Program-made: the position numbers and the translations under genes
The notes under the pieces: model-generated
Databases searched by the model: none
Told to the model about the DNA's origin: nothing
Seen by the model: only the letters and a program-made list of their open reading frames with translations
Source: Pseudanabaena sp. M53BS1SP1A06MG
GTDB taxonomy: Bacteria; Cyanobacteriota; Cyanobacteriia; Pseudanabaenales; Pseudanabaenaceae
Direction: 5' to 3'
DNA length: 64,000 nt
Assembly: GCA_020404105.1 (NCBI GenBank)
Contig: JADBWH010000074.1
Span: forward strand, 24,205-88,204
Shown: positions 63,863 to 64,000 of the stretch, one piece after another
Layout of the letters: each line of letters opens with the position of its first letter
How positions within the stretch are numbered: position 1 is the first letter of the stretch

Positions 63863-64000
63863 TCATATTACGCAGAAGTCTAAAAAGGTTTCAGGGAGTG
63901 CCATTCCAAGTAAGATTGCTGCAAAGCCTTGATATATAACTTGGATTTGAGAGCAAAATGATTTAGTTTAGAATTAAGTTTGAGAACCTCCAATTTCACA
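63863..64000. other. Unassigned sequence at the right edge
   Basis: No CD-NTase homology. One reverse frame gives about 35 residues ending LLGMALPETFLDFCVI and a stop exactly where the CD-NTase homology begins, which could be the end of an inserted element. Too short to identify. Confidence 0.3.

Noticed and set aside
1..64000. tRNA, rRNA or tmRNA genes
   Set aside because: I saw no cloverleaf or rRNA-like sequence by eye; a dedicated scan was not possible, so absence is not proven.

Overview
This window is cyanobacterial. GCGATCGC (HIP1-type) octamers are scattered through almost all of it, and it carries a PsbA/D1 protein, a cytochrome b6f-type Rieske protein, DUF3122 and DUF4079 proteins and a PcxA/CemA start. 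The style resembles a Pseudanabaena-like filamentous cyanobacterium, but the genus is a guess.

Layout. 1-6.8 kb is ordinary or accessory: a partial pcxA, a GNAT acetyltransferase beside a relic of a DUF89 gene, an intact DUF89 gene, a CsbD-like protein, gpmA, and two toxin-antitoxin pairs (ParE/ParD-like, AbrB/Doc) each with a palindromic leader. 6.9-37.5 kb is a large sulfur/sulfide and low-oxygen island: CoA-disulfide reductase-rhodanese, DsrE protein, a CRP-AAA-polyferredoxin fusion, cysteine synthase, several rhodaneses, a Tll0287-like haem protein, MBL hydrolases, DUF4079, an alternative Rieske protein, a D1 protein lacking most Mn4CaO5 ligands ('rogue/sentinel' D1), a NifX-like protein, sulfide:quinone reductase, an ArsR-type regulator, an RND pump, a DsbA-like protein, an ETHE1-like persulfide dioxygenase, a rhodanese-DUF2892 protein, a SulP transporter, cytochrome bd oxidase (cydAB) and a further FAD oxidoreductase. 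Read together (inference), sulfide enters the quinone pool through SQR, the resulting persulfide is handled by rhodaneses, persulfide dioxygenase and CoA-disulfide reductase, sulfite or sulfate is exported or moved by SulP, cytochrome bd consumes residual O2, and a non-water-oxidising D1 plus an alternative Rieske protein retune photosynthetic electron flow. An IS982-family element (987 bp, 7-bp target duplication) has landed inside the left part of this island.

37.6-41.3 kb is a module of two nearly identical tyrosine recombinases in inverted orientation around an AAA ATPase-nuclease gene. 43-64 kb looks like a defence island: a two-gene GHKL/Hsp90-like ATPase system with a DUF3883-type nuclease end, a 1909-residue NERD-exonuclease-RecQ-UvrD fusion, an XRE-ImmA/PIN pair, a ParA-type ATPase with a restriction-type N-terminal domain, and a CBASS remnant (Cap15-like effector with only the C-terminal third of its CD-NTase). 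Small miniature elements, palindromic repeats and gene relics sit at the joints. A decayed copy (42.0-42.3 kb) and an intact copy (62.5-62.8 kb) of one small gene lie in the same orientation on either side of most of the defence region.
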